From: Propionivibrio sp. | GTDB lineage: Bacteria > Pseudomonadota > Gammaproteobacteria > Burkholderiales > Rhodocyclaceae | Assembly (NCBI RefSeq): GCF_016790145.1 | Contig: NZ_JAEUOI010000049.1 | Span: forward strand, 1 to 64,000 | Direction of reading: 5' to 3' | DNA length: 64,000 nt | Shown: piece after piece, positions 16,451 to 25,427 of the stretch | Position numbering within the stretch: the stretch's first letter is position 1 | Layout of the letters: each line of letters opens with the position of its first letter | Program-made: the position numbers and the translations under genes | Notes under the pieces: generated by a model | Database searches by the model: none | What the model saw: the letters and a program-made list of their open reading frames with translations, nothing else | Told to the model about the DNA's origin: nothing

Positions 16451-16612
16451 CTATAGCCCGAGGAGATCCTTTGTTTTGACTGGAAAAATAATCAGTCGAC
16501 CGCCGCCCCTCTTTACAATCACCCCATTGCTTGGAATTTCAAATACGTTTGGTATAAACAACACTAGATTGGAAGCATCGCGAATGATCTGTACATGGCA
16601 TTTGGGTAGCAT
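16451..16612 (-). CDS. Short VapB/AbrB-like antitoxin remnant (orphan)
   Basis: 53 residues from ATG 16612. The stretch VQIIRDASNLVLFIPNVFEI followed by VIVKRGGGRLIIFP follows the swapped-hairpin AbrB/MazE pattern of VapB antitoxins (K.F.NGRSQAVRIPKEF...VII.R.G..LIL.P). Full VapB proteins have ~70-80 residues with a toxin-binding tail; here the tail is only KTKDLLGL and no PIN toxin gene follows on the minus strand. Probably a leftover of a toxin-antitoxin pair; identification by eye, moderate to low confidence. Confidence 0.4.
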   Translation of the reverse strand: MLPKCHVQIIRDASNLVLFIPNVFEIPSNGVIVKRGGGRLIIFPVKTKDLLGL

Positions 16613-16680
16613 GCTTTGATTCCGCAAATGAATTGGACTGGTTTGGCCCCCTTGGAGGCGAGTATCTGGCAGCGGCATTC

Positions 16681-17436
16681 TCAGGGAAGTTTGCCGGCCG
16701 CGATCATGCGGTTCATTAATACGTAAGGTGGAATCCAGATGACAATGTCGTCGAACTCGCCACCGGTAGGGACAGTCGATTGGTTCCTGGAAAAAAAGCT
16801 TATCGTCGCACTGGCATTGATATCCTCGTCGGCGTTTGTGGTTGATCCGTCCGCTAATGCCGTACCGTCCTCAGTGAGGCCCCAGTTATTCTTCCCAGCG
16901 GAATAAATGACTGCCGGAGCACATGGCGATCCAACGCTGCAAGCGCCAGCTATGCCGATGAGGTAGCTGGCTGTGCCGGCGTTGTCACGTGTCTGAACCT
17001 TCTTTCTGCCGATGGTGCTCAGGGTGAAAGCGGCATTGGCATAAAGTGGGGTAACGCTATAGCGGATCATCTTGTTCCAGGCATCGGTTTTCTTTACGCC
17101 CAGCGTTGTCCAGGGTATGAAGCCGGTGCAAGCTGCATCGTCCGCGCATAACGCTGGATTTTCCGTGCCGTCGGCTAACGAGGTTGCCGGTCGCGGGAGC
17201 CGACCGTTGGTGACGGCGAAGCCGATCAGCGCCTCGCGAATCTCGTTGATCTGCTGCTGAGTCTCGTTGTAGTACCGCTGATCGATCTGCGCTGAAAGAG
17301 GGGACATCAGGCTGCTCAGGAGCAGCCCGACGATGATGAGAACGATGGCCATTTCAACCATTGTGAAGCCCCCATGGCCTTGTTCGGGAGCGCGTTCCCG
17401 AGTGAAAGCGGTCAGGGGCAGGGCGAGCTTGGGCAT
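16681..17436 (-). CDS. Type IV prepilin-like protein (MSHA/type II pseudopilin class)
   Basis: 251 residues from ATG 17436. Long leader (~25 residues) then the prepilin peptidase site HGG|FTMVEMAIVLIIVGLLL, with Glu at +5 and a 20-residue hydrophobic helix. The large C-terminal globular part carries cysteines (ALCADDAACTG, GACSVGSPC) likely forming disulfides. Last gene of the pilus operon; overlaps the preceding gene by 25 bases. A bulky pilin with few copies is typical of a minor or tip pilin rather than a major subunit. Confidence 0.82.
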   Translation of the reverse strand: MPKLALPLTAFTRERAPEQGHGGFTMVEMAIVLIIVGLLLSSLMSPLSAQIDQRYYNETQQQINEIREALIGFAVTNGRLPRPATSLADGTENPALCADDAACTGFIPWTTLGVKKTDAWNKMIRYSVTPLYANAAFTLSTIGRKKVQTRDNAGTASYLIGIAGACSVGSPCAPAVIYSAGKNNWGLTEDGTALADGSTTNADEDINASATISFFSRNQSTVPTGGEFDDIVIWIPPYVLMNRMIAAGKLP

Positions 17437-18377
17437 GGGATGACGTCCAACTTGCTTGTGCCGATTGTGATCCTGGCCGTACCCGCGCTGAGACGCTGGT
17501 ATGTTACTAGCGGAAGCCAAGCATTTGGGTTGAGCCAATTTACAAGAGATGCTGGATTTATGCTGAAGTCGTTGTAGGGCAGTTTACCAGTTGCCGTACC
17601 AGGGTCGCCGTTGCCATCGATACCGCTATCGGCCCAAGGGAAAGTCGCGTTGTCGGCATAGTAACGGCGCAATCCCCATTGCGGGGATCCTGGCGCATTA
17701 TCGTCAGGGCCTCGGATTTCAGCCAGGACCCGCTGGTTAACGGTGCGAAAGATGTCGTCGCGGGTGATGGCTAATGCCTTGTCGTTGAAAGTCGCTGACG
17801 GTAACCCTGAAATGTAGGCATTATCGCCGTCGTTGTTGTTACCGTCGAGGTAGTCGGCGACGGCATTGCTCGGGCGGCCATTCTGGTTGACCAAGGGGGC
17901 ACCAGGGGAAAAAACGATGGCAGCGATATTCAAGGCACCGTCAAGCGTGAGTTCCAGAGCCTTCTGGGGGTTGATCGGCTGGGCCGCTGCGTTGTCGCGC
18001 AATCCTGGGGAAAGTGCGTACCACAGCCTGTCCCCGTTGCCATCAAGCAACTCGGGCAAGTCGAGCGTTTTCCATGGAAAGCGTCCGACATAGGATGTGC
18101 AATTTCCTCCGACACCATCCGCAACCCCGTCGTTATCCACGTCGGGGCAGGGCAAGCTACCGGGTCGGTTGGCGTCGGTGGCAGCTCGTCCGATCAGGGC
18201 TTCCTTGGCCTGTGCCATGGCGGTGGCCGTCGCCTTGTCCCGTTGGTTTCGTGCGCTTGTTCCGCTGCTCTGTCCCAAGATCCAGGTGGTAGCGGCGAGA
18301 AAAATGAAGAGCATGAAAATGAGCAACGCTGCTCCATGCTGAGGGATTGAAAAGGATGGGGATATGTTTCGAACCAT
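17412..18377 (-). CDS. PilX/MshP-like pilus assembly protein
   Basis: 321 residues. N-terminal pilin-like segment QHGAALLIFMLFIFLAATTW lacks the +5 Glu, as in PilX/PulK-type minor pilins. The globular part has aspartate/asparagine-rich, calcium-loop-like stretches (CPDVDNDGVADG, DYLDGNNNDGDN, SGIDGNGDPG) and paired cysteines (PCPDV/GGNC and CPSSPCP). Role presumably initiation or tip of the pilus. Downstream of the MshK-like gene by 3 bases. Confidence 0.75.
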   Translation of the reverse strand: MVRNISPSFSIPQHGAALLIFMLFIFLAATTWILGQSSGTSARNQRDKATATAMAQAKEALIGRAATDANRPGSLPCPDVDNDGVADGVGGNCTSYVGRFPWKTLDLPELLDGNGDRLWYALSPGLRDNAAAQPINPQKALELTLDGALNIAAIVFSPGAPLVNQNGRPSNAVADYLDGNNNDGDNAYISGLPSATFNDKALAITRDDIFRTVNQRVLAEIRGPDDNAPGSPQWGLRRYYADNATFPWADSGIDGNGDPGTATGKLPYNDFSINPASLVNWLNPNAWLPLVTYQRLSAGTARITIGTSKLDVIPCPSSPCP

Positions 18378-18380
18378 GGC

Positions 18381-18878
18381 TTATTTCGTGGCAGTCGACC
18401 TGGTGCTGATCCGCCCACCATTAAGCAAGTCAGTCGCTACCCCCGTATTTCTATTGATCGTACCACCCACCCTGGCGTTACCTGCCGGGGATTCGCTGGC
18501 CTGAACGACGACCTTGCCCGGATCTTTTCGTCTCGGTGTGACGCTTACGCCACTCGGTGTTTCATTCTCGTTTTGTGCGACGCCGTTGACCCATACCGTG
18601 CGCTTGCCGCTGCTGCGCGTGACGACGCCGTCGATGGTCAGCGTCGGGTCTTCGGGAATTTCCTGTTTTTCCTGAATGTTGAGTTGCCGCTGGCGGTCTA
18701 GGGTCTGCCGGCGTTCAGGTGTGAAGAACAGGCGTCCAAGTTCGTCCGAAGATTCCTGGGCACTGGCGTTCGTGCAGAAGGCGGCAACGAGTGCCAGGGC
18801 GGCAAGCAGCCCGGCAAGGTTCGTGTAAAGTCTGGTTCGCAGCGGGGGCGTATTCATCGGGATGTTCGCCTTCCTCAT
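18381..18878 (-). CDS. MshK/PilP-like periplasmic pilus protein
   Basis: 165 residues with a signal/anchor helix at about 20-40 (LAGLLAALALVAAFC...ASA). The following SSDELGRLFFTPERRQTLDRQ and LTIDGVVTRSSGKRTVWVNG resemble the MshK-type start that links inner-membrane assembly proteins to the secretin. The C-terminus is low complexity. Start ATG 18878 overlaps the PilO-like stop; MNTPPLR (18857) is an alternative start. Assignment is largely by position and pattern. Confidence 0.65.
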   Translation of the reverse strand: MRKANIPMNTPPLRTRLYTNLAGLLAALALVAAFCTNASAQESSDELGRLFFTPERRQTLDRQRQLNIQEKQEIPEDPTLTIDGVVTRSSGKRTVWVNGVAQNENETPSGVSVTPRRKDPGKVVVQASESPAGNARVGGTINRNTGVATDLLNGGRISTRSTATK

Positions 18879-19474
18879 TTGCTCGCCACTTCGTGCAGCG
18901 TGACCCAGTCGATCTGGCAGTCGGCCTGCAACTGAGCCGGGGTTCCGCCTTCGGCGCCGCCACGCGGAAGGCGCGAGACGTTACAGCTCTTGACCTGGAT
19001 CAAGGCTCTGGCCTGCTGGCGCAGGTCGTCAAGCAGGCGTGTCAGGTCTTCCTCGTGCAGCAGCTTGAGTTGCACTTTCATTGAACTGGAAAAATAGGCG
19101 TAACCACTGCCCAGGGTGGTGTCGAGCGCTCGTTGCGGTGCGATCTCGTATTGCAGGTCGAGCAGTCGCCGCCGGTCGCGAATCTCCTTGAGCAGTTCGA
19201 CCCATTCGATCCGCTGTTCTTCGCCGACCACACCACGCGCCTGGAGTTTGTGGAATATGGCGGATTTCTGGCGGATCTCGTCTTCTTCGCTGCGTACCCG
19301 CTTGAGCTTGCCGTCAAAATCGTTGCGTTCCGCCTGGGCGGCGGCCTGCTCAAGTTTTGCCGTTTTGATCAGGTTCAGAGAAAGGTAGACGGTGCCGGCG
19401 CCGATAGCCATCATCATCAATGCCGCAAGCAGGCTGAACTGCAGTTTGGGGAGGTCAGCGCTGCCGATCTTCAT
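18875..19474 (-). CDS. PilO/MshJ-like inner-membrane pilus assembly protein
   Basis: 199 residues: one N-terminal transmembrane helix (FSLLAALMMMAIGAGTVYLSL), a coiled coil (KTAKLEQAAAQAERNDFDGKL), and a C-terminal alpha-beta region with YAYFSSSMKVQLKLLHEEDL that fits the ferredoxin-like fold of PilO. Part of the PilMNOP-type alignment subcomplex. Coupled to genes on both sides (overlaps of 4 bases). Confidence 0.78.
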   Translation of the reverse strand: MKIGSADLPKLQFSLLAALMMMAIGAGTVYLSLNLIKTAKLEQAAAQAERNDFDGKLKRVRSEEDEIRQKSAIFHKLQARGVVGEEQRIEWVELLKEIRDRRRLLDLQYEIAPQRALDTTLGSGYAYFSSSMKVQLKLLHEEDLTRLLDDLRQQARALIQVKSCNVSRLPRGGAEGGTPAQLQADCQIDWVTLHEVASK

Positions 19475-21012
19475 GATCCGATTTTCCTGATGACTTGCAG
19501 GCTGAAAGAGCGCGGCTTGTTGTCTTCGAGCGTGGTGTCGCCGCCCTTGAGCGACTTGCCGGATTCGATGTCAAAGGGCCGTTGCAGCACTTCAACCTGC
19601 AATTTCGGATTGGCTTTCAGCGCATCGACCAGAACATTGAAGGCGCCGAGCATTTGCCGTGCGTTGGCGTTGGCGCCGAGCTTCAGGGTGCCGCGCACCA
19701 GGACAGCTTCGTTGTCGTCGGCAATGGCGCTGGACCCAGACGCCTGGCCTGTGGCCTTGACGGCGGCAACGTCGAGGCCACCCACCTTCCAGTCAATGCT
19801 GTCGAGTTCTGCTGCCGGAGCGGCCTGCAGGGCGCGGCTGATCTCGCGATAGAGGCCGTTGGGGGAGGCGCTCATTTTTTCAAGTTCAATATAACGGTCA
19901 ATAATGCGGCGCAGCGATTCGTTGTTGGTCGGGATCGGCGGAAAGGTTTTGACAATGTCGCTGTAGCGCTGACGGGACAGGCTGGCCTCGCTTCTGAGCG
20001 CTCCTGCGTCCTGATTGATGGCATAGGAATCGAACAGAAGTTTTCCGGAGAACAGCAGGCAGCCGAGCAGGACGAGCGCGCCGAGGCCGTGGAGCGCGGA
20101 ACGAATCTGCCCGAGATGATGATCGTGACGCTGGTCGTCGCTGGCAAACTGGATTCGCGGCGGTGCGATGATCAGCAAATGGAGAAAGAGCGGCTCGCAA
20201 TGCGTATCGGGCGGCGGTATTTTCAGCCCGGTTTTTTTTGCACAGTCCTCGATATCGAGGATGTTGAAACTGATCGTTGTGGTGTCGATGCAACTGTTCT
20301 GGATGGCTTTCAGTGCGCCAGGGTGCGCCAGAATGTGGGCCTGGATCGGCTGGTTGCGACCGATCAGACGCTGGCTGGCGAGGTATTGCTGGAGCTTGAA
20401 CGCTTCGCCGGAAAATGCTTGCGCAATGCCGCCAATACTGCTGTTCTGCAATGGCGTGAGTCGGCTGAAATGCAGTTCGCCCTTTTCAAAATAGCTCTGC
20501 CGGATGCTTTGATCCTGGACGCTCAGCAGCAGGCACTGATCGGCGGTGAGCTGGAGTTTTTTCAGCAACGCGGGGGCGAGCAGCGGCAGCGAGAAAATGC
20601 CGGACAACGCTGCACCGGCGTCGGCGATGGCCTGCAGCCAGGGGGCAAAGAAATCGTTATTGGTCAGCGCGGCGAGCATGATGCGCTCATCCTTGCGCTT
20701 GTTTTTTTCGTAGCCCAGCGACAGCGAGGCGGTCAGTTCAGCGTTGAAAAACAATTGCCCTAGCTTGCGCGCAATGATGGCTTTGCGATCCGCGCCATGC
20801 AGGAAAGGAATGGTCTCGATCTGGAAACCTTCCTCGGAGACATTGACCAGTATCGAAAAAACGCTTTTGGGATTCTGCTCAAGATAGGCGGTAAAATCCT
20901 GGTGACCAGGTTCGGTTGCCGCGAACTGCCCTTCACTCATCAGCTCGCCCGACTGCCAGCGGTAGGCGCTCATCTGATGTGCACTGAGGTAAAGCAGGCG
21001 GCTGGTTTTCAT
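19471..21012 (-). CDS. MshI-like protein: actin-like (PilM) region joined to a PilN-like region
   Basis: 513 residues. Residues ~1-290 form an actin-like/PilM type domain (opening RLLYLSAHQMSAYRWQ, GIFSLPLLAPALL, LLLSVQDQSIRQSYFEKGEL). A transmembrane helix at ~312-330 (HGLGALVLLGCLLFSGKLLF) and a PilN-like periplasmic part follow, with conserved spacing. In many systems PilM and PilN are separate proteins, so this is a fusion or a MshI-type single chain. Couples the cytoplasmic ATPase to the PilO/PilP periplasmic complex. Confidence 0.75.
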   Translation of the reverse strand: MKTSRLLYLSAHQMSAYRWQSGELMSEGQFAATEPGHQDFTAYLEQNPKSVFSILVNVSEEGFQIETIPFLHGADRKAIIARKLGQLFFNAELTASLSLGYEKNKRKDERIMLAALTNNDFFAPWLQAIADAGAALSGIFSLPLLAPALLKKLQLTADQCLLLSVQDQSIRQSYFEKGELHFSRLTPLQNSSIGGIAQAFSGEAFKLQQYLASQRLIGRNQPIQAHILAHPGALKAIQNSCIDTTTISFNILDIEDCAKKTGLKIPPPDTHCEPLFLHLLIIAPPRIQFASDDQRHDHHLGQIRSALHGLGALVLLGCLLFSGKLLFDSYAINQDAGALRSEASLSRQRYSDIVKTFPPIPTNNESLRRIIDRYIELEKMSASPNGLYREISRALQAAPAAELDSIDWKVGGLDVAAVKATGQASGSSAIADDNEAVLVRGTLKLGANANARQMLGAFNVLVDALKANPKLQVEVLQRPFDIESGKSLKGGDTTLEDNKPRSFSLQVIRKIGS

Positions 21013-21054
21013 TGGTAGTCAGGTTATGGCGAAATCAGTTAATACCAATCAGCG

Positions 21055-21159
21055 AACCACCAAGGCACCAAGAGCACCAGGTTTCACCAGGAATACAGAA
21101 AGATAAAAATGCCTTTCGCTGGTGCCCCATGGTGAACGTGGTGACTTGGTGGTGAATCA
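21055..21159. repeat. CACCAAG-type inverted intergenic repeat
   Basis: The left part (ACCACCAAGGCACCAAGAGC, 21055-) and the reverse complement of the right part (ACCACCAAGTCACC, from ~21138-21157) are imperfect inverted copies, and short CACCA units recur across the element. Such TTCACCACCAAGGCACCAAG repeats occur between genes in many bacteria. Here it fills the 177-base gap between the MshI-like and GspF-like genes, inside the operon. Confidence 0.6.
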
Positions 21160-21189
21160 TTTGCCCTTGCTCTCTATCATCATGAGTGG

Positions 21190-22392
21190 CTAGGTTTTTA
21201 TCTTGCTGATGACGTCGTATACCGGCCCGAGAACCGAAAGCATGATCCATCCGAGCAGGCAGCCAAGAACAACGGTAAGAATAGGTTCAATCAGTTGCTG
21301 CGCCCGTTCGACTGATTCCCTGACATCGCGATTATAGAAGTAACTGACGTTGATCAGCGCAGCGTCGAGCGAGCCGGTGCTTTCTCCGACGCGCAGCATG
21401 CGGATCACCAGCGGCGGAAAAAAGCCGATGCTGTGGAAAGCCGCAGTGACATTCTGGCCCTCGCCGATCAATTGTTCGACGCGTTCCAGCCCTTGCCGAA
21501 CGACCAGATTGCCGACCACGTCCTGCGTGGTGCGGATCGATTCAAGAATTGGTATGCCGGAGGCGTAGAGCAGGGCGAAGGTATTGGCGAAGCGGGAGAG
21601 GATGATCTTGCGCAGAATCTCGCCAATCAGCGGCAGCTTCAGCTTGATACCGTCATAGCGAACGCGCGCCAGCGGATTGTGGTGCAGCAGGATTTTCAGG
21701 CCGAGTACCAGCACAATGGGTAGCAGCAGAGCGACATACCAGTAGGACACCAGCAGGTCAGAAACAAAAAACAGCACCTGGGTCTGCAAGGGCAGAACCT
21801 GCCCCATGTTTTTAACGAACTGCTTGAGTTGCGGCACCATGTAGATCATCAGGAAGAAGGTGGCCGAGAGGACAACGGTGCCGACAAAGGCCGGGTACAT
21901 GATGAGTTTCTTGGTTTGCGAGGCCAGTTCGTCTTCCCATTTCAGGGATTCGGTCAGGCTTTGCAATACCTGCGGCAGTCGGCCGGTGGTTTCGCCGGCG
22001 CGTATCAGGCTGACAAAGACCTTGTTGAAGACTTTTGGCTGCTCGTCCATGGCCTGTGAGAGTTTCTGGCCGCCCTCGATCGATTCAATCAGGCTGGCGA
22101 CCACTTCACGAAAGCGTGGGTGCTCAAGGCTGTCGCGCAGATCCGACAAACCTTCCAGGATCGGCACACCGGCGCGTACCAGGAGTTCGAGGTGAAAGCA
22201 GAAGTGGATGATCTCGCGACGTGGAACGCCGCCGGCTGCGAAAAGGCGGCGATTGCTGATCGGTTCGCCGGTGATCAGATCCAGTTCCATGCGCCGCAAG
22301 CGCATCTCCAGGTCGACGATATTGAGCGCGTCGATTCGGCCGGCAATCGAACGACCATCGGGGCCGACCGCCTTGTAGGTGTAGAGCGACAT
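21190..22392 (-). CDS. GspF/MshG-type inner-membrane platform protein
   Basis: 400 residues. Starts MSLYTYKAVGPDGRSIAGRID, two repeated T2SSF domains with hydrophobic helices near residues 165-190 (LIMYPAFVGTVVLSATFFLMIY), 215-240 and 375-397 (LTVVLGCLLGWIMLSVLGPV). Platform protein for pilus or pseudopilus assembly that contacts the GspE-type ATPase. ATPase gene is 13 bases upstream in the operon. Confidence 0.93.
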   Translation of the reverse strand: MSLYTYKAVGPDGRSIAGRIDALNIVDLEMRLRRMELDLITGEPISNRRLFAAGGVPRREIIHFCFHLELLVRAGVPILEGLSDLRDSLEHPRFREVVASLIESIEGGQKLSQAMDEQPKVFNKVFVSLIRAGETTGRLPQVLQSLTESLKWEDELASQTKKLIMYPAFVGTVVLSATFFLMIYMVPQLKQFVKNMGQVLPLQTQVLFFVSDLLVSYWYVALLLPIVLVLGLKILLHHNPLARVRYDGIKLKLPLIGEILRKIILSRFANTFALLYASGIPILESIRTTQDVVGNLVVRQGLERVEQLIGEGQNVTAAFHSIGFFPPLVIRMLRVGESTGSLDAALINVSYFYNRDVRESVERAQQLIEPILTVVLGCLLGWIMLSVLGPVYDVISKIKT

Positions 22393-22405
22393 GAGCGTCA
22401 GTGCC

Positions 22406-24112
22406 TCACATGCGGTCGGTCAGGTCGACAACGCGGCCGAGTTCCTCAAGCGAGGTGGAGCCGTCAAGAACGCGCCGCAAGCCGTCGTCAGCGAGCGCAA
22501 CGAAGCCCTGGCGGTCGGCCAGATGGCGGATCTCGCGAACGGTGCAGCGACGGGCGATCAGTTCATCCATGTCGGCGTTCATGCGCAGCAGTTCCATGAT
22601 CGCCAGGCGGCCGCGATAACCCTGGAAATCGCAGCGTTCGCAGCCGCAGGGGCGAAAAATCACCGGCCGTGGTGTGTCGAGGGTGCCGCCGAGCAGACGC
22701 GCTTCGTGCGCCTCTGCCTGGTAGGGCGTTTTGCAGTGCAGGCACAGGCGACGAATCAGGCGCTGGGCTACGATGCCAATAATGTTACCGGCCATGATGT
22801 CGGGCAGAATGCCGATGTCTAGCAGTCGCGGGATGGCGCCGATGGCCGAGTTGGTGTGCAGCGTCGAATAAACCTGATGGCCGGTCATGGCCGCGCGCAG
22901 CGCCATTTCGGCGGTGTCCGCGTCACGGATTTCACCGACCAGAATAACATCGGGATCCTGACGCATCATCGAACGGATGCCGTTGGCAAAATCGAGTTTG
23001 GCCGCTTCGGCCACCGAGGTCTGGCGAACCAGGGTCATCGGGTACTCGACCGGGTCTTCCAGGGTCATGATGTTCAGGCCCTCGGAGTTGATGTGGTTGA
23101 GCACCGAGTAAAGCGTTGTCGTCTTGCCGCTGCCGGTCGGACCGGTGACCAGGATGATGCCTTCCGGGCGGGCAATCATCAGTTTGAGCTGATCGAGCTG
23201 CTTTTCAGTCAGACCCAGACCTTCGAGCGGGACCAGGCCTTTCTGGCGATCAAGTATGCGCAGGACAATGTTTTCGCCGTGAATCGTCGGCTGGGCGGAA
23301 ACACGAAAATCAATCGGCCGACCGCGCATGTTGAGTGTGATGCGGCCGTCCTGTGGCGCGCGCGTCTCGGCGATGTTCATTCCGCTCATGACCTTGATGC
23401 GTACCGCCATCGCTGGCCAGTAGGACTGGTGTAGCGAGCGTACCTGCCTGAGCATGCCGTCGATGCGGTAGCGAATGCGCAGGAAGCCGGTTTCGGGTTC
23501 GAAGTGGATGTCGGAGGATTCGCGTTTTACGGCATCGGTCAGGATCGAGTCGATCAGCCGGACGACCGGTTGGCTGTATTCGTCGGCCGACGATTGCAAC
23601 CCGCGAAAGTCGATTTCCCCCGTTTCAATCTCGTGCAGGATGCCGTCGATCGACAATTCATAGCCGTAGGCCTGGTCGATCGCGCGGTCGATCTCGGTTT
23701 CGCCGGCGAGCAGGGTATCAATCTCGATGGCATCGCTGGCCAGACCCCGGATCTTGTCAAGTGCGACGATGTCATTTACGTCGGACAGCGCCAGCGTCAG
23801 GCGTTGATGTTCGGCATCGTAGTCTAGGGGCAGCAGGTGGTGGCGTTTGGCCAGATCGCGCGGCACCAGGGCCAGTGCCGAAGGGTCGATGATCGCGTTG
23901 GAGAGGTCGATGCTCTGCTTGCCGAGGCTCTCGGAGAGCGCGTCGCGCAGTGTGGCTTCGGATACGAAGCCGAGCGAAACCAGCAACTTGCCAACCGGCT
24001 GGTTGGATTTCATCTGTTCGAGCAGGGCAATCCTGAGCTGATCCTCGCTGAGAATGCCTTTGGCGATCAGAACCTGGCCAAGTTGTCGCGGACGGGGTGC
24101 AGGGGCGTTCAT
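22406..24112 (-). CDS. GspE/PilB/MshE-type assembly ATPase
   Basis: 568 residues from ATG 24112 (MNAPAPRPRQLGQVLIAKG). N-terminal GspE-type domain (GILSEDQLRIALLEQ), then the ATPase domain: Walker A GPTGSGKTTTLYSV at 324-337, Asp box, Walker B VILVGEIRD at ~389-397, His box. Four-cysteine zinc site: CLHC (457-460) and CGCERC (489-494). Hexameric motor powering pilus extension; MshE relatives bind c-di-GMP through their N-terminal domain, which makes the GGDEF protein in this window interesting. Upstream TPR gene is 49 bases away. Confidence 0.95.
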   Translation of the reverse strand: MNAPAPRPRQLGQVLIAKGILSEDQLRIALLEQMKSNQPVGKLLVSLGFVSEATLRDALSESLGKQSIDLSNAIIDPSALALVPRDLAKRHHLLPLDYDAEHQRLTLALSDVNDIVALDKIRGLASDAIEIDTLLAGETEIDRAIDQAYGYELSIDGILHEIETGEIDFRGLQSSADEYSQPVVRLIDSILTDAVKRESSDIHFEPETGFLRIRYRIDGMLRQVRSLHQSYWPAMAVRIKVMSGMNIAETRAPQDGRITLNMRGRPIDFRVSAQPTIHGENIVLRILDRQKGLVPLEGLGLTEKQLDQLKLMIARPEGIILVTGPTGSGKTTTLYSVLNHINSEGLNIMTLEDPVEYPMTLVRQTSVAEAAKLDFANGIRSMMRQDPDVILVGEIRDADTAEMALRAAMTGHQVYSTLHTNSAIGAIPRLLDIGILPDIMAGNIIGIVAQRLIRRLCLHCKTPYQAEAHEARLLGGTLDTPRPVIFRPCGCERCDFQGYRGRLAIMELLRMNADMDELIARRCTVREIRHLADRQGFVALADDGLRRVLDGSTSLEELGRVVDLTDRM

Positions 24113-24161
24113 TGGTCGTTTTGGAGCGAACGCAAAGTAAGAGGATTGCAGCGTGCCAGAA

Positions 24162-25427
24162 TCACGGTTGCAGTTCAAGGACGCGGTTTTTGACCTGGTT
24201 TCTGTCAAATGAAATGTTCTGCGAGTTGTTGTTCAGTGCGGCGGCGCTCAGTGCCATGCGGTAATATTGCGCGGCCAGCTTGTTCTGGCGCAGGTGATCG
24301 AGGCTGACGGCGAGGTTGAAGATGAAATCGGCGTTGTCCGGTTCGCCGGAATAGGCCCGGAAGTAGGCCTGCTGTGCCTCGCTCCAGCGAAGCTGGCGGG
24401 CATAGAGGTTACCCAGGGCGAAATGCAGCGCAGACGAATCCGGCTGGCTTGCCAGAGCCGTTTTCAGGCGGCTTTCGGAATGCACGGGATCGGCCTGGCC
24501 CCGTGTATTGAGCAGGCCGGCCTGGGCCGTGGCGTTGTTGGGGTCGGATTCGAGCGCGCGCTGATAAAATGACTGCGCCTGTTCGGCTTGCCCCTGGCGT
24601 GCGGCGATGGTGGCCAGGCCGAGCAGCGCATCGGTGTTATTCGCATCGCTGCGCAACACCTGCTGGTAGTCGCGCTGTGCCGAGTCGAGCTGGCCTGCCT
24701 GCAAGGCGTCATAGGCACGATCAATAGTCTGGTTTGATCCGGGCTGGCTTCTGCTCAAACGAAGCGTGCCGTCCGGCACGGCCTGTGCCGAAGGCCTCGG
24801 CGGGCGAGTCGCACGTTCGAATGTCGGTGCGGGTGCAGGCGCTGTCCTGGAGGGCGACGACACCGGTGGCGGCAGCAGGGCCGGCAAGGGCTTTTCCGTT
24901 TGAGCGGTGGCCGGCGCCGGTCCTTGTTGCGGTGCGACGGCGGCCAGTGGCTGCGTCGGCGGCAGCGCGGGTCCCGGCCGGGCCAGAGAACTGCCGGAAA
25001 CGGATTGCAATTGCCACCAGAAATAACCAGCGATCCCAAGTGCAACAAACCCCGCCAGCCCAAGGAGCAGCCAGAGTCCGGTACGCGGCGTGGGCGCCTG
25101 TTTTGCAGAAAAGACGTTGCGTACGGTACTGCGCTCGCGCTCTTCGCGAGGGTGTGTATCGGACAACCCTGACACGGTATCTGGCTTGCGTCGTGCGTTG
25201 TTGGGTGCTGGCCTTGATACCGATGCCAGATCGGCGTCGAGCGAATCGCTATGCAACGAGAGATCAGGCAGCGGCGATGTCGACGAATGGTGTAAAGACG
25301 CAGGCGGGGTCATTTCTTGCAGCGTTAATTCGGATACGGCAACGGGCGCGGCTCCTGGCGCATTGCCCTCGCCGGCCAGCCGTTTGGCTTCCTCGGCCTT
25401 CTTGAGGGCTTCCATGAGCAGGCTCAC
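24162..25427 (-). CDS. MshN-like TPR protein with single membrane anchor
   Basis: 421 residues. N-terminal cytoplasmic part (SLLMEALKKAEEAKRLAGEG), transmembrane helix ~117-136 (GLWLLLGLAGFVALGIAGYF), Pro/Ala-rich linker, then at least four tetratricopeptide repeats (AYDALQAGQLDSAQRDYQQV, ALLGLATIAARQGQAEQAQS, ALHFALGNLYARQLRWSEAQ, FNLAVSLDHLRQNKLAAQYY). Probably a periplasmic scaffold for secretin or pilus assembly. Overlaps the secretin stop by 4 bases. Confidence 0.85.
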   Translation of the reverse strand: MSLLMEALKKAEEAKRLAGEGNAPGAAPVAVSELTLQEMTPPASLHHSSTSPLPDLSLHSDSLDADLASVSRPAPNNARRKPDTVSGLSDTHPREERERSTVRNVFSAKQAPTPRTGLWLLLGLAGFVALGIAGYFWWQLQSVSGSSLARPGPALPPTQPLAAVAPQQGPAPATAQTEKPLPALLPPPVSSPSRTAPAPAPTFERATRPPRPSAQAVPDGTLRLSRSQPGSNQTIDRAYDALQAGQLDSAQRDYQQVLRSDANNTDALLGLATIAARQGQAEQAQSFYQRALESDPNNATAQAGLLNTRGQADPVHSESRLKTALASQPDSSALHFALGNLYARQLRWSEAQQAYFRAYSGEPDNADFIFNLAVSLDHLRQNKLAAQYYRMALSAAALNNNSQNISFDRNQVKNRVLELQP

